Assembly (NCBI GenBank): GCA_016715985.1
Contig: JADJXD010000006.1
Location: 1 to 16,099 of the forward strand
Length of the DNA stretch: 16,099 nucleotides
Source: Saprospiraceae bacterium
GTDB lineage: Bacteria > Bacteroidota > Bacteroidia > Chitinophagales > Saprospiraceae
Reading direction: 5' to 3'
A program made the position numbers and the translations under genes. Each line of letters begins with the position of its first letter. Within the stretch, counting starts at the first letter, position 1. Below, in pieces: positions 1 to 8,900 of this stretch. A model generated the notes under the pieces. The model worked only from the letters and a program-made list of their open reading frames with translations, was not told where the DNA came from and searched no databases.

Positions 1-118
1 CTTCTGAAAATAAAAAATACGCAACCGCACAACCCATCGACAGACAAAAATCAGTTGCTATCGACACCAAAACCGTTGACAGGAAAGCGTTTCAACTACT
101 CAGTGGACAGAAAGGCCA
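1..118. other. Tail of preceding cassette, no gene recognised
   Basis: This A/C-rich, T-poor stretch lies before the first attC-like site. One + frame is open from base 3 to about 318, but it runs straight through the palindromic site, and its translation (many Q, T, K, R) looks like composition bias rather than a protein. The same A/C-rich style precedes the sites at 5012 and 14309, so it is probably the 3' untranslated tail of a cassette whose gene lies outside the window. Confidence 0.4.
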
Positions 119-256
119 GCTTGTAACACGGGTTTGGCAAAAGTGGCGGTTCAGTACTCCGCAGACACATTTGTGGTTTAATCAAAGTTTGGTTCTCCGC
201 ATCAACATTTGTGGTAAAAATCGCCACCCTTCGCCAAGCCCGAAACCGTTAGGTGC
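119..256 (+). other. attC-like recombination site 1
   Basis: An imperfect palindrome of about 138 bp. The left box is GCTTGTAAC (119-127) and the right box is GTTAGGTGC (248-256). The inner arms TTTGGCAAAAGTGGCGG (from 133) and the reverse complement of CGCCACCCTTCGCCAAG (ending near 240) pair with one bulged base, as in attC hairpins. The loop holds a direct repeat of about 21 bp (157-178 and 195-215, CTCCGCA...ACATTTGTGGT). The two outer boxes do not pair with each other, as expected inside an array where the right box belongs to the next cassette. That box pairs exactly with the left box of site 2. What I see is the palindrome and the pairing rule; calling it attC is inference, because no integrase is in view. 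Confidence 0.75.
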
Positions 257-470
257 AAGCATAGGACGACCGACAACTCGACAACAAACCGACAGAAACG
301 GAGGACGAAAATGCTAACGCTTCGCAAAATTAAAAGAGGTGTTTTGTCAACGCACTTGCCGACACAAAAACACCACATTTAATTTTACCCCCAACCGCAC
401 CCAAAGCCCACCACCACCCAGACAAAATTGTTGACAACATTCATTGACTTTTTGACAGACTTTCAAAATA
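257..470 (+). promoter_or_regulatory. Cassette A 5' leader with inverted repeat and shared motif
   Basis: A gene-free leader between site 1 and the R-M operon. It holds an imperfect 22-bp inverted repeat. The arms are at 326-347 and 364-386 with a 16-base loop (left AAAATTAAAAGAGGTGTTTT, right ending CACCACATTTAATTTT). The right arm runs into TTTAATTTTACCCCCAACCG (from 378), which recurs almost unchanged at 5272-5292 in the leader of cassette B. A GGAGGA at 300-305 stands before an ATG at 311 that opens no meaningful frame. The leader could be an attenuator or a small RNA; its function is unknown. Confidence 0.45.
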
Positions 471-484
471 TTCTTTTACATTTG
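452..484 (+). promoter_or_regulatory. Probable Bacteroidota-type promoter for the R-M operon
   Basis: TACATTTG at 477-484 matches the Bacteroidota -7 box TAnnTTTG. A TTG at 452-454 lies 22 bases upstream, close to the usual 19-21 for the -33 box. The TTG start of the controller gene lies 30 bases downstream. This is a consensus match only. Confidence 0.45.
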
Positions 485-514
485 CCAATATTTGTCAAGT
501 CAAAATAAAGCACA

Positions 515-819
515 TTGAAAACACAGACAATTGGAATAATTCTGCGAGAATTAAGAGAAGCTAAAGGACTTTGCTAGAGAAGTTGAGGCAAACTTTCACT
601 TGACCCACTATTTAAGCAAAATAGAGCAAGACAAACGAATGCCGACAAAGGAGCAAGTAAGAGCACTTGCCGACTTTTATAAAGACCAAAAAATGAAGTA
701 ATCATTGCCTGGCTTTCAGACAAGCTGGTTTACGAAGTCAAGATGAAGCTTTAGCAATACAGGCAATGCATGTGGCAGAAGAAAAATTAAATATAAAAAG
801 TATACCTAAGAAAAAATGA
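515..819 (+). CDS. XRE-family HTH controller-like protein (frameshifted)
   Basis: This short helix-turn-helix regulator heads the R-M operon. Merging frames gives MKTQTIGIILRELREAKGL, then REVEANFHLTHYLSKIEQDK, then RMPTKEQVRALADFYKDQK, then EVIIAWLSDKLVYE, and a helical tail ending SIPKKK. This is about 100 aa and matches XRE proteins that precede cytosine methyltransferases in Bacteroidota. The chosen start is TTG at 515 because the frame meets TAA just upstream and no ATG is available. There are frameshifts near 577, 690 and 740. Its stop TGA (817-819) overlaps the ATG of the methyltransferase (816-818), so translation is probably coupled. A C-protein-like role (timing of methylase and nuclease expression) is inferred from position, not shown. 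Confidence 0.7.
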
Positions 820-1976
820 GCAAACCAACATTTATAGATTTATTTGCAGGAGCAGGCGGTGCATCTACTGGACTTATTAATGCTGGATTTGAATGTATTG
901 CGGCAATTGAAATTGATGATTGGGCAGCTGATACATACGAACTAAATCACCCATCGACCAAGGTTATCAGAAGCGATATTCAAAAGGTTCAGAATAAAGA
1001 GTTAAAGAAATTCAAAGGAGTAGATTTGATTATAGGGGCCCACCTTGTCAAGGATTTTCAATTGCCGCGAGTAATAGAAGAAAGAAAGATGATCCACGTA
1101 ATCATCTATATCTTCATTATGTTAGAGCCGTTGAAATGATAAAACCCAAATTTATCATTGTAGAAAATGTAAAAGAAATAGTAAAATTTAAGCTAGAAAA
1201 TGGAGAGCTTTTGCTAAATGATTTTACTAATCGTTTAGCAAAATTAGGTTATAAACTTAATTGGCGAATGTTGAACGCAAAGAATTTTGGTGTACCTCAG
1301 GACAGAATCAGATTTTTTTTTTAGTTGGCTCCTTGATGAAAAAATAATTTTGGAATCTATAGAAACACATTCAGAAGAAAACAATTCATCCAAATTAAAA
1401 CCTGTTTTAACACTAGAAGAAGCAATAAATGATTTACCTATTCCAGTAAGGGATGTTGATGAATACCCTTACAATAAAAAGCCACTTAATGATTATCAAA
1501 AGAAAATGAGAAAAAGGTTCTGATAAGGTATATAATCATGAACCTATGAGACATACACAAAGAATTATTGAGAGATTTAAACATATCCCTATTAACGGTA
1601 GTATTTTAAATGCCCCGTCAAGTCATCGCAACAGAACAAGAGGTGATGTTGATGTTTTATCAGAGAAAGTTTATTCTCAAAATCATAGAAGGCTTAACCC
1701 AAAAGAACCTAGTAAAACTATAACTGCATCTTTCTATTCAAGTTTTATTCATTCTTATCAAGACCGAAATTTAACAGTAAGAGAGGCAGCCCGAATTCAG
1801 GGTTTTCCAGACAAATTCAGGTTTTTAGGTAAGCGGACAACATTAAGTAATAAATTACTTGCTAAAAAAGGGATACATGAAGATATACATCTCGACCAAT
1901 TTAATCAAGTTGGCAATGCAGTATCTCCAATAGTCGCAAAGCATTAGGTAAACTAATATTAAAGCATTTGAAATGA
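816..1976 (+). CDS. C5-cytosine DNA methyltransferase M1 (frameshifted)
   Basis: Transfers a methyl group from S-adenosylmethionine to C5 of cytosine and protects one strand of the site. Motif I DLFAGAGGASTGLINAGF is near the N-terminus. Motif IV GPPCQGF with the catalytic Cys (codon 1046-1048) is intact but lies one frame over, after an indel near 1037. Motif VI is VENVKEI (about 1159-1180), motif VIII is GVPQDRIRF (about 1290-1315), followed by a run of ten T (1313-1322) that shifts frame again. The C-terminal half holds MRHTQRIIERFKHIP, motif IX REAARIQGFPDKF and motif X NQVGNAVSP. The nominal length is about 386 aa, normal for a type II C5 enzyme. The stop TGA (1974-1976) overlaps the ATG of M2 (1973-1975). 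As read, the gene could not make active protein; I regard the indels as sequence errors. Confidence 0.92.
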
Positions 1977-3152
1977 AGAAAAAGACTCTAAATAGTTTAG
2001 ATTTATTTTCAGGAGCAGGTGGATTTTCATTGGGCTTGCATAATGCTGGAATAAATACATTCGCAGCAATTGAGCAAGATAAATTCGCTGCTGAAACATT
2101 TAAAATTAATTTCCCTAAAGCGAAAGTTTACCAACGTGATATAACTACTTTCTCAAACGAAGAAATTAAAAAGTAAATTTTCAAAAATTGATATAATAGT
2201 TGGTGGTCCTCCTTGCCAAGGCTTCTCTGTCGCTGGACCTTATAAGTTTGGTATTCTAGATGACAGAAATAATTTAGTTCAAGAGTACTTGAGGTTTGTA
2301 TCAGTGATCAATCCAAATATTTGTGTTTTGGAAAATGTAAAAAACATAATGAATGGAAAACTGAAATCTAAACAAAGTGTAATTGAACATGTCCTTGAAC
2401 ATTTTGACAAGTTAGAATATAATGTTAAAATATATACTCTTTTGCTCCTAACTTTGGGGTGCCCCCAGTCAAGAACGAGTTTTCATTATTGCAATAAAGA
2501 AAAAATCAAAAAATTGAGTTTCCTGAAATAATTGAAACTCACGGTACAAAAAAAGCATGGGTAACAGTTTCAGAAGCACTAGATGACTTACCATTAATTG
2601 ACTCTGGAGAAGGATTTGATTTAGAGCCCAATAAATTCAATTACAATTTCAAACCTAAATCAGATTATCAGAAACTTATGAGAATTAATTCTAATGGAAT
2701 TTATAATCATGTAGCAATGCAACATACTAAAAGGCTTATAGAACGATTTAAACATATTCCCCAAGGTGGCTCATTGCTTGATGTCCCAACAGAACATGGA
2801 CAAAGGCAAAGAAATGGATCAAAATTGGATGAAAAACCTAGGTTCAAAATGAACAATCAAAGGTTAGACCCTAAAAATATTTCACAGTGTGTTACAGCTT
2901 CTTTTCAATCAACATTCGTTCACCCAAAACTTGACCGAAACTTGACAGCTAGGGAGGGTGCTAGACTTCAATCGTTTCCTGATACATTTATTTTTTACTG
3001 GGCCGAGAACATTAATGAGTAAAACACTTTTAATTAGAGAGAAAAGAGAAGATGAAATTGGTCTTTCTCAATACAACCAAATTGGTAACGCAGTTCCACC
3101 ATTGCTTGCAGAGGCTATTGGCAAAGCAATATTAAAAGTAGCTTTAAAATAG
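1973..3152 (+). CDS. C5-cytosine DNA methyltransferase M2 (frameshifted)
   Basis: A second C5 methyltransferase, related to M1 but clearly diverged. Motif I is DLFSGAGGFSLGLHNAGI. Motif IV VGGPPCQGFSVAGP, with catalytic Cys at 2214-2216, follows a frameshift near 2175. Motif VI is CVLENVKNI. Motif VIII, expected as APNFGVPQSRTRVF, is split by indels near 2440-2480. The C-terminus holds AMQHTKRLIERFKHIP, REGARLQSFPDTF, a shift near 2995, and motif X NQIGNAVPPLLAEAIGKAI. Nominal length is about 393 aa. Two C5 enzymes in one operon are the usual arrangement when the recognition site is asymmetric and each strand needs its own enzyme. That agrees with the two nuclease genes that follow. Confidence 0.92.
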
Positions 3153-3159
3153 AATAAGA

Positions 3160-4024
3160 ATGGAATTAGATGCATTAATTCAAAAATTGTCGCTTATTGA
3201 TAAGAAGTTACCTCACTGTAGCAACTTAAAGACAAAAGCTTTAAATGAAAACACTAGCAAGGGTAAGAGTGTAATTCTTACTAAAGAAATTGTTACGCAT
3301 TATTTAAAGTATTATCAAGCAGTTAAGAAGCTTGATAAAGTTAAAGACCCCAAAAATGGATTATCGAAGCTTTGAAGCATTTTGAAATATATTATGCAGA
3401 AATTAAAACTGATAAATTCAGAATATTTAGTCATCAATCAGACTTTCTTTCTTCTTTGCTTCGGAGTTTCTATATCTGCTATACGACAAGTTTGTAATTA
3501 GACAACATAAGGAATTTATTATAGAAACACAAAAGGACTTGGTTATTGATTTATCCTTTCTTCCTTATTCCACATCTGCAATAAATTTCAAATCTAAAAG
3601 GGTAGATGTTGCAATACTAAAGCCATGCTCATTTTCCGTCAATAAAGAAAAGCTAAACGATTTTAATATTGCACTAATAGCAATTGAAGTAAAAACAAAT
3701 CTTGACAAGAATATGATTGGAGGAGTTGAATATTCAGTTCAAAGACTGAAAAGAACTTTTCCATTATGTAAATATTACCTAATTTCTGAATTGGCAGACT
3801 TTGCTTATGAAAAACAAAACTATGCAGCTTCTGCTATTGACGAAATATTAATTACGAGAAAACAAAAAAGAAGTGAGGTTAGAAGAGATTCAACTAAACT
3901 TAATCCTATTGACGCTAATTTAATGTTCAATCACCTCAAAGAAGTTTTGCATTTCCTTGAAACTGCCATTGAGGCACCAGTTCTTTTGAGTAAGAGATTA
4001 AAAAAGGGCAAACTAATAAAATAA
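3160..4024 (+). CDS. Restriction endonuclease subunit 1, PD-(D/E)xK, Bpu10I-like (frameshifted)
   Basis: The start MELDALIQKLSLIDKKLP lies 7 bases after M2. Frame breaks near 3370 and 3460 are bridged by ALKHFEIYYAEIKTDKFRIF and EFLYLLYDKFVIRQHKEFII, giving about 285 aa. The likely catalytic centre is the Asp of KRVDVAI (3605-3607) followed by the E-x-K of IAIEVKTNLDKNM (Glu 3686-3688, Lys 3692-3694). The same arrangement appears in the next gene (AIECKTYIERNML), so the two are paralogues. Two C5 methyltransferases plus two related nuclease subunits is the layout of the heterodimeric type IIT enzyme Bpu10I, which nicks one strand with each subunit. The family assignment comes from memory of that family and from context; the recognition sequence cannot be read from here. 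Confidence 0.75.
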
Positions 4025-4029
4025 GGAAA

Positions 4030-4878
4030 ATGGCAACTAGAAATCATTATAACCATGGTAATCTTCTTAAAAGCAAGTCCAGCACAGACAAAGAAGTAAA
4101 ATTTATATACGAATCGTATTTGAAATTCATTAAAAATATTTCAACTTTTCAAATTACAGACGACAAATCTATTAGCAAATTTGTTAGTGAGTTCAATTCT
4201 TATCGTGAGTCAGTTTTGTATACAATCGAAAACCGCAAAAATTCAGGTCAAGAAAATCTCAGGTCATCAATGCTTGAAGAATTATTTTGTCATTTGTTTT
4301 CGGACTTAATTGGTGAACTTCTTCCAAGTTTACCATCTAATTTACTCTTAGGTAAAGCCAACAGCTATGTTGACTTAACATTCTCACCTTCTTCATTTCG
4401 TGAAATTTTTATAAAGCCAAATCCTTATATTCATTCTAAAGACCAAGATTTTGTAATTGGAGTAAATTTAGAATTGAAAATAAAAGCAGATGGAGCGAAT
4501 GAAATTAAGGAAGACATCATTGTTCCTGTATTAGCGATAGAATGCAAGACGTATATTGAAAGAAACATGTTGGATTCATGTTCAGGAACTGCAAGGAGAT
4601 TAAAAAGTGCAATGCCATACTGTTTATACATTGTGGCTTCAGAATATATGAAACTAAAAGATGAGCAACCTGAACTAAGTGACATAAATGAAATTTATAT
4701 TCTATGTAAGGCAAGTGTTTCAGAACGCTTGGATTCAAGGAAACGAGGTATAAAACCTCATATCATTCAAGAAGACTTAATAATTGACCTTTTTAACAAA
4801 GTAAAGGGTCATTTAAATAGCATTTGGTGGTCTCCAGACAAAGCTTTGTCAACAGGTAAAATAATTAACAGACCATAA
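4030..4878 (+). CDS. Restriction endonuclease subunit 2, PD-(D/E)xK, Bpu10I-like
   Basis: The longest unbroken recognisable gene in its cassette (282 aa), starting 5 bases after subunit 1. A helical N-terminus includes SSMLEELFCHLFSDL (about residues 79-93). The core has YVDLTF with Asp 115, KDQDFVIGVNLELKIKA, then VPVLAIECKTYIERNMLD with Glu 171 and Lys 173 as the E-x-K pair, followed by ARRLKSAMPYCLYIVASEYM. The C-terminus is mostly helical and ends WWSPDKALSTGKIINRP. The core after E-x-K aligns well with subunit 1 (RRLKSAMPYC against QRLKRTFPLC), so the two are probably complementary halves of one enzyme. Being intact while its neighbours are broken fits random sequence error better than selection against the nuclease. 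Confidence 0.8.
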   Translation: MATRNHYNHGNLLKSKSSTDKEVKFIYESYLKFIKNISTFQITDDKSISKFVSEFNSYRESVLYTIENRKNSGQENLRSSMLEELFCHLFSDLIGELLPSLPSNLLLGKANSYVDLTFSPSSFREIFIKPNPYIHSKDQDFVIGVNLELKIKADGANEIKEDIIVPVLAIECKTYIERNMLDSCSGTARRLKSAMPYCLYIVASEYMKLKDEQPELSDINEIYILCKASVSERLDSRKRGIKPHIIQEDLIIDLFNKVKGHLNSIWWSPDKALSTGKIINRP

Positions 4879-5011
4879 ATCACTACCCTTTTGGTGGCAC
4901 ATTTGTATTTTTTTCCAACGCACAGACCAACGCAAAAAATCCAAAAGAGCCACCAAGCCAACGCACCAAGACACTGCAAACAATGGACAACAGAGCAACG
5001 ACAGACAGAAC
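4879..5011. other. 3' tail of cassette A, no gene
   Basis: An A/C-rich non-coding tail between the nuclease stop and site 2, similar in style to the tails before sites 1 and 3. The frame open through 4891-5199 crosses the palindrome and is not credible. I see no T-tract terminator. Confidence 0.4.
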
Positions 5012-5157
5012 GCCAGCACCTAACAGCGGTTTGGCAAAAGTGGCGGTTCAGTGCTCCGCAGACACATTTGTGGTTACAGAAAGTTCAGTTCTCCGCATCA
5101 ACATTTGTGGTGAAAATCACCACCTTCGCCAAGCCGCAAAACGTTACCGCCAATGGT
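5012..5157 (+). other. attC-like recombination site 2
   Basis: The left box GCACCTAAC (5016-5024) is complementary to the start of cassette A. The right box GTTACCGCCA (5143-5152) is complementary to the left box of site 3. The inner arms GCGGTTTGGCAAAAGTGGCGG (starting 5026) and CCACCTTCGCCAAGCCGC (ending near 5137) pair over about 23 bases with roughly five mismatches, all transitions. The loop repeats CTCCGCA...ACATTTGTGGT at 5054-5075 and 5091-5111. It is close to site 1 in sequence everywhere except the outer boxes, as expected of attC sites of one family. Confidence 0.78.
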
Positions 5158-5520
5158 AAAAACGACCGTACTACCTTGACAATGACGGAGGAAAATTAAC
5201 GGGACAGACCAGTTAACAATATTTCGAGCAGACAGAAAAACAGGCGACACTCAAACCCTACCAAAGAAAGATTTAATTTTGCCCCACCGCACTTAAAAAA
5301 AAAAAACAAGCCGACCCACAATTTTTTGTCACGGTTTTTGTCCCTCGCTTCGTTTAGCACATTTGCAGGTTAGTTTTTAAAATGCGTAGGAAAAATTACG
5401 CATTTTAAAACTTGCTTCACACCACCTGCAAAAGAGCTAAACCCTACCACATACAAAAACACGAGCCAAAAAATTCTGCCATCGCTCAACAAATAAGGAT
5501 GAAAATCGTAAGTTTCCCAA
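5158..5520 (+). promoter_or_regulatory. Cassette B 5' leader with shared motif
   Basis: A non-coding leader of about 360 bases. ACGGAGGAAAATTAAC around 5185-5200 resembles the GGAGGA stretch at the same place in cassette A. TTTAATTTTGCCCCACCGCA (5272-5291) matches the cassette A leader at 378-399 apart from one substitution and two gaps. A run of twelve A follows at 5297-5308, then the large inverted repeat listed separately. No open frame is convincing. The shared parts suggest a common leader, perhaps with promoter or RNA function. Confidence 0.4.
5352..5442. repeat. Large nested inverted repeat (cruciform-like)
   Basis: Three nested pairs of arms: GTTTAGC (5352-5358) with GCTAAAC (5436-5442); TTTGCAGGT (5362-5370) with ACCTGCAAA (5424-5432); TTTTAAAATGCGTA (5375-5388) with TACGCATTTTAAAA (5397-5410). 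The innermost pair is perfect over 14 bp with an 8-base loop. The outer word TTTAGCACATTTGC...GCAAAAGAGCTAAA recurs at 14081-14126 at the other end of the cassette. It lacks the T-tract of a simple terminator. Confidence 0.7.
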
Positions 5521-5527
5521 AAATCCT

Positions 5528-5540
5528 TACATTTGCACCG
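5528..5540 (+). promoter_or_regulatory. TACATTTG promoter box at the DUF6660 start
   Basis: TACATTTG (5528-5535) fits the Bacteroidota -7 box and ends 4 bases before the GTG start. Transcription would begin almost at the start codon, giving a leaderless or nearly leaderless mRNA. No clear -33 TTG is seen. Confidence 0.4.
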
Positions 5541-5860
5541 TGAAACTCTTTACCCTCATATTCAGTTTTTACCTTCTTGCTTTGGCGGTTATGCCATGCA
5601 GCGACATGGAGGACTGTAATTATCCGAGTGCAGACCAATCAACTTTCGCTACGACTGACCATTCAGACCACGACAGCGATACAGAGAATTGCTCACCTTT
5701 TTGTATGTGTGCTTGCTGCGGACAATCGATAACCAATATTTTTTACCCAACTGCTTTATACAACCCGACACCTGTTGTAAAACAAGACATTCCTATTTAC
5801 AACGCTTCTTTTATTTCAGAGGTGTATTTGTCTATCTGGCAACCGCCAAAAATCAGCTAA
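5540..5860 (+). CDS. DUF6660-like small cysteine-rich secreted protein
   Basis: A 106-aa protein with an N-terminal signal segment (KLFTLIFSFYLLALAVMPC, residues 2-20) and a GTG start. The GTG is chosen because a downstream Met would remove the signal. The middle is rich in Asp, His and Ser (DHSDHDSDTENC) and carries the cluster CSPFCMCACCGQS (about residues 51-63), plausible soft-metal ligands. The protein sits directly upstream of CzcA, the usual place of this Bacteroidota family. It is unbroken. A role as periplasmic metal binder or sensor for the efflux pump is inference. Confidence 0.8.
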   Translation: MKLFTLIFSFYLLALAVMPCSDMEDCNYPSADQSTFATTDHSDHDSDTENCSPFCMCACCGQSITNIFYPTALYNPTPVVKQDIPIYNASFISEVYLSIWQPPKIS

Positions 5861-5872
5861 TGAATTTATGAT

Positions 5873-5928
5873 GTTCCGCTAATGCGGAACAAAACAACCC
5901 TGCTTGCAGTGCTAACGCAACGCAAGCA
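5873..5928. repeat. Two successive hairpins between DUF6660 and czcA
   Basis: GTTCCGC (5873-5879), loop TAAT, GCGGAAC (5884-5890) is a perfect 7-bp stem followed by AAAA. TGCTTGC (5901-5907) and GCAAGCA (5922-5928) form a second 7-bp stem with a 14-base loop. They fill the gap before the CzcA start and could tune read-through or mRNA stability. Confidence 0.45.
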
Positions 5929-5961
5929 ATCGTGTATTCATTCATTAAACTGATTAAAAAA

Positions 5962-8900
5962 ATGTTAGACAAAATAATTGCGTTCAGCATAAAAAATAAA
6001 TTCATCATCGCATTGATGACACTTGCACTCATTGTTTGGGGGGTGTGGAGTGCAACTAAACTGTCCATAGATGCAGTTCCCGACATCACCAACAATCAGG
6101 TGCAAATTATTACGGTTTGCCCCACCCTTGCAGGACAAGAGGTTGAACAGTTGGTAACTTACCCTATTGAGCAAAGCATTGCCAACCTTCCTGATTTGGA
6201 AGAATTGCGAAGCATTTCCCGTTTCGGACTTTCGGTAATTACAGTTGTATTTGCCGACAAAGTGGACATCTATTTTGCCCGACAACTGATTAACGAAAGG
6301 TTAAAAGAAGCCGAAAGCAAAATTCCAAAGAGTGTTGGCACGCCCGAATTAGCTCCTGTTAGCACAGGTTTGGGAGAAGTGTATCAATACATCATTCACC
6401 CCAAAAAAGGGAGCGAAAGCAAATACACGGCTATGGACTTGCGGACTATGCAAGACTGGATTGTTGCCCGTCAACTTTATGGAACACCCGGCATTGCAGA
6501 GGTGAATAGTTTTGGCGGACAACTCAAACAATATGAAGTTGCGGTAAATCCTGACAGACTTATTGCAATGGGAATTACTATTCCCGAAATTTTTACCGCC
6601 TTAGAAAAGAACAACGAAAATACAGGCGGGGCATACATTGACAAAAGCCAAATGCCTATTTTATTCGTGGAGTTGGTTTAATTGGTTCGTTTGACGACAT
6701 TAAAAACATTGTTGTAAAAACAAATCCCAACGGTATTCCTATTCTCATAAAAGATGTTGCCGAAGTGCATTTAGGTAGTGCCGTGCGATATGGTGCAATG
6801 ACCTACAACGGTGAAGTAGATGCCGTTGGTGGAGTAGTAATGATGCTGAAAGGTGCAAATAGTGCTGATGTGGTAAGTCGCATTAAAGAGAAAATGCAAA
6901 CCATTCAAAAATCATTGCCAAATGATGTTGTAATTGAACCCTACTTAGACAGAACAGATTTGGTAAACCGTGCTATCAGCACAGTTGAGAAAAATCTGAT
7001 TGAAGGAGCATTAATAGTAATCTTCGTTTTGGTTTTATTCCTTGGAAATTTTCGTGCTGGGCTGATTGTAGCTTCTGCCATTCCTTTATCAATGTTGTTT
7101 GCATTGGGCTTAATGAATGTGTTTGGCGTGAGTGCAAACCTGATGAGTTTGGGTGCAATTGACTTTGGTTTAATTGTGGACGGTGCTGTAATTATTGTTG
7201 AAGCCACCATGCACCATTTAGGTTTACGAAAAACCATCGGCAGACTTTCACAAAGTGAAATGGACGAAGAAGTTTTTAAATCTGCCTCCAAAATCAGAAG
7301 CAGTGCTGCCTTTGGCGAAATCATTATTCTGATTGTTTATATTCCTATACTTACTCTGATTGGTATTGAAGGCAAAATGTTTCGCCCGATGGCTCAAACC
7401 GTTGGTTTCGCCATTTTCGGAGCTTTGATTTTATCGCTGACTTATATCCCAATGATGTGTGCTGCATTTCTTTCAAAAAATGTCTCACACAAAGAAACAT
7501 TTAGCGATAAGATGATGAATTTTTCCATCGCATCTATGCACCGCTTTTGGAAAAGGCAATCCGATTTAAGAAAATAATTGTAACAGCAACGGTTGCTGTT
7601 TTTGTCCTTTCGGTTTTATCTTTTCAAAAATGGGTGGCGAGTTTGTTCCAACCTTGCAGGAAGGCGATTTTGCTTTTCACTGCATTTTACCGCAAGGCAC
7701 TTCACTTTCTCAAAGTTTGGAAACTTCTATGCAAGCATCACGACTAATCAAAGAATTTGATGAGGTAAAAATGGTAGTTGGAAAAACAGGAGCAGCCGAA
7801 GTTCCCACCGACCCAATGCCACCCGAAGCAACAGACATGATGATAATTCTGAAACCACAAAGCGAATGGAAGCGTGATGTTTCTTACGATGAATTAGCCG
7901 AAGAATTTGAAGAAAAATTAAGCCAAATCCCAGGTGTTTTCTTTGAAAAAAACCAACCTATTCAAATGCGTTTCAACGAACTTATGACAGGTATTCGCCA
8001 AGATGTTGCAATTAAAATATTCGGTGAAAATATGGACACACTTTTAAGCTATGCCAATAAGGTAAACGCAATAGTGCAAAGTGTGGACGGTGCAACAGAA
8101 CCAAGCGTTGAAAGGGTTGCTGGGCTTCCGCAAATCGTTATCAAATACAACCGTTCGCAAATTGCAAACTACGGTTTGAACATTGAAGATATTAACCACA
8201 TTGTTTCTACATCATTTGCAGGTGGTAGTGCAGGAGTTGTTTTTGAAAACGAACGCAAATTTGACTTAGTAGTTCGCCTTGACAGCACACATCGTAATAA
8301 TATTGAAGATGTAAGTCATTTATATATTCCTACTGCAAACGGAACACAAATTCCCCTTTCACAAGTTGCGGAAATAAAAATGGAATTGGGTCCTGCACAA
8401 ATTAGTCGTGAAGATGGCAAACGAAGAATAGTTGTTGGGTTCAACATCAAAGGCAGAGATGTGGCAAGTGTGGTAAAGGATATTCAAAAACAACTTAGCG
8501 AAAATGTGAAGTTGCCCGAAGGATATTATTATACTTACGGAGGAACATTTGAAAATTTGCAAGCTGCAAGTAAACGCTTGATGATTGCTTTGCCTGTGGC
8601 ATTAGCACTCATTTTTATGTTACTCTATTTCACCTTCAGTTCAGTTAAACAAGCAGCCTTAATTTATACAGCTATTCCAATGAGTGCAATTGGTGGTGTA
8701 TTCGCTTTGCTCATTCGTGATATGCCTTTCAGCATTTCGGCAGGTATAGGTTTTATTGCATTGTTCGGTGTAGCAGTGCTAAACGGTATTGTGCTAATTG
8801 GAACATTTAATCAATTAGAAAAGACGGTATGAAAGATATTTTGGCACGAATAAAGGAAGGAACAAAAAATTCGTTTGCGACCAGTCTTAATGACAGCAAC

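Larger units (their letters stand above)
248..5142 (+). mobile_element. Cassette A: 4.9 kb integron-like cassette carrying an R-M system
   Basis: This unit runs from the GTT of site 1 (248) to the GTT of site 2 (5143). Its first bases, GTTAGGTGC (248-256), are the exact reverse complement of GCACCTAAC (5016-5024), and pairing extends to 11 of 13 positions. This is the relation expected when a circular cassette is opened at its attC. The contents are a controller-like gene, two cytosine methyltransferases and two endonuclease subunits, all on the + strand. Restriction-modification genes are known from chromosomal integron arrays, but typical cassettes are 0.5-1 kb with one gene, so the size and number of genes are unusual. 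Confidence 0.65.

Noticed and set aside
157..215. CRISPR-like repeat in site 1
   Set aside because: Only two copies with a 17-base gap, inside a palindromic site, and repeated at site 2; no array and no cas genes.
3..318. Open + frame covering the left edge and site 1
   Set aside because: No start, crosses the palindrome, no family features; explained by A/C-rich sequence.
1313..1322. Run of ten T in M1 as a phase-variation switch
   Set aside because: Phase-variable methylases exist, but indels here are spread over nearly all genes and also at non-repeat places, so sequence error is the simpler reading.
4891..5199. 102-aa open frame on the + strand after the second nuclease gene
   Set aside because: It runs through the whole attC-like site 2. 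The translation is composition-driven (Q, T, K, R), and the same frame is open through site 1 because the repeat lacks stops there.
6941..7324. 127-aa minus-strand ORF inside czcA
   Set aside because: It is a shadow of a strongly conserved RND coding region on the + strand.
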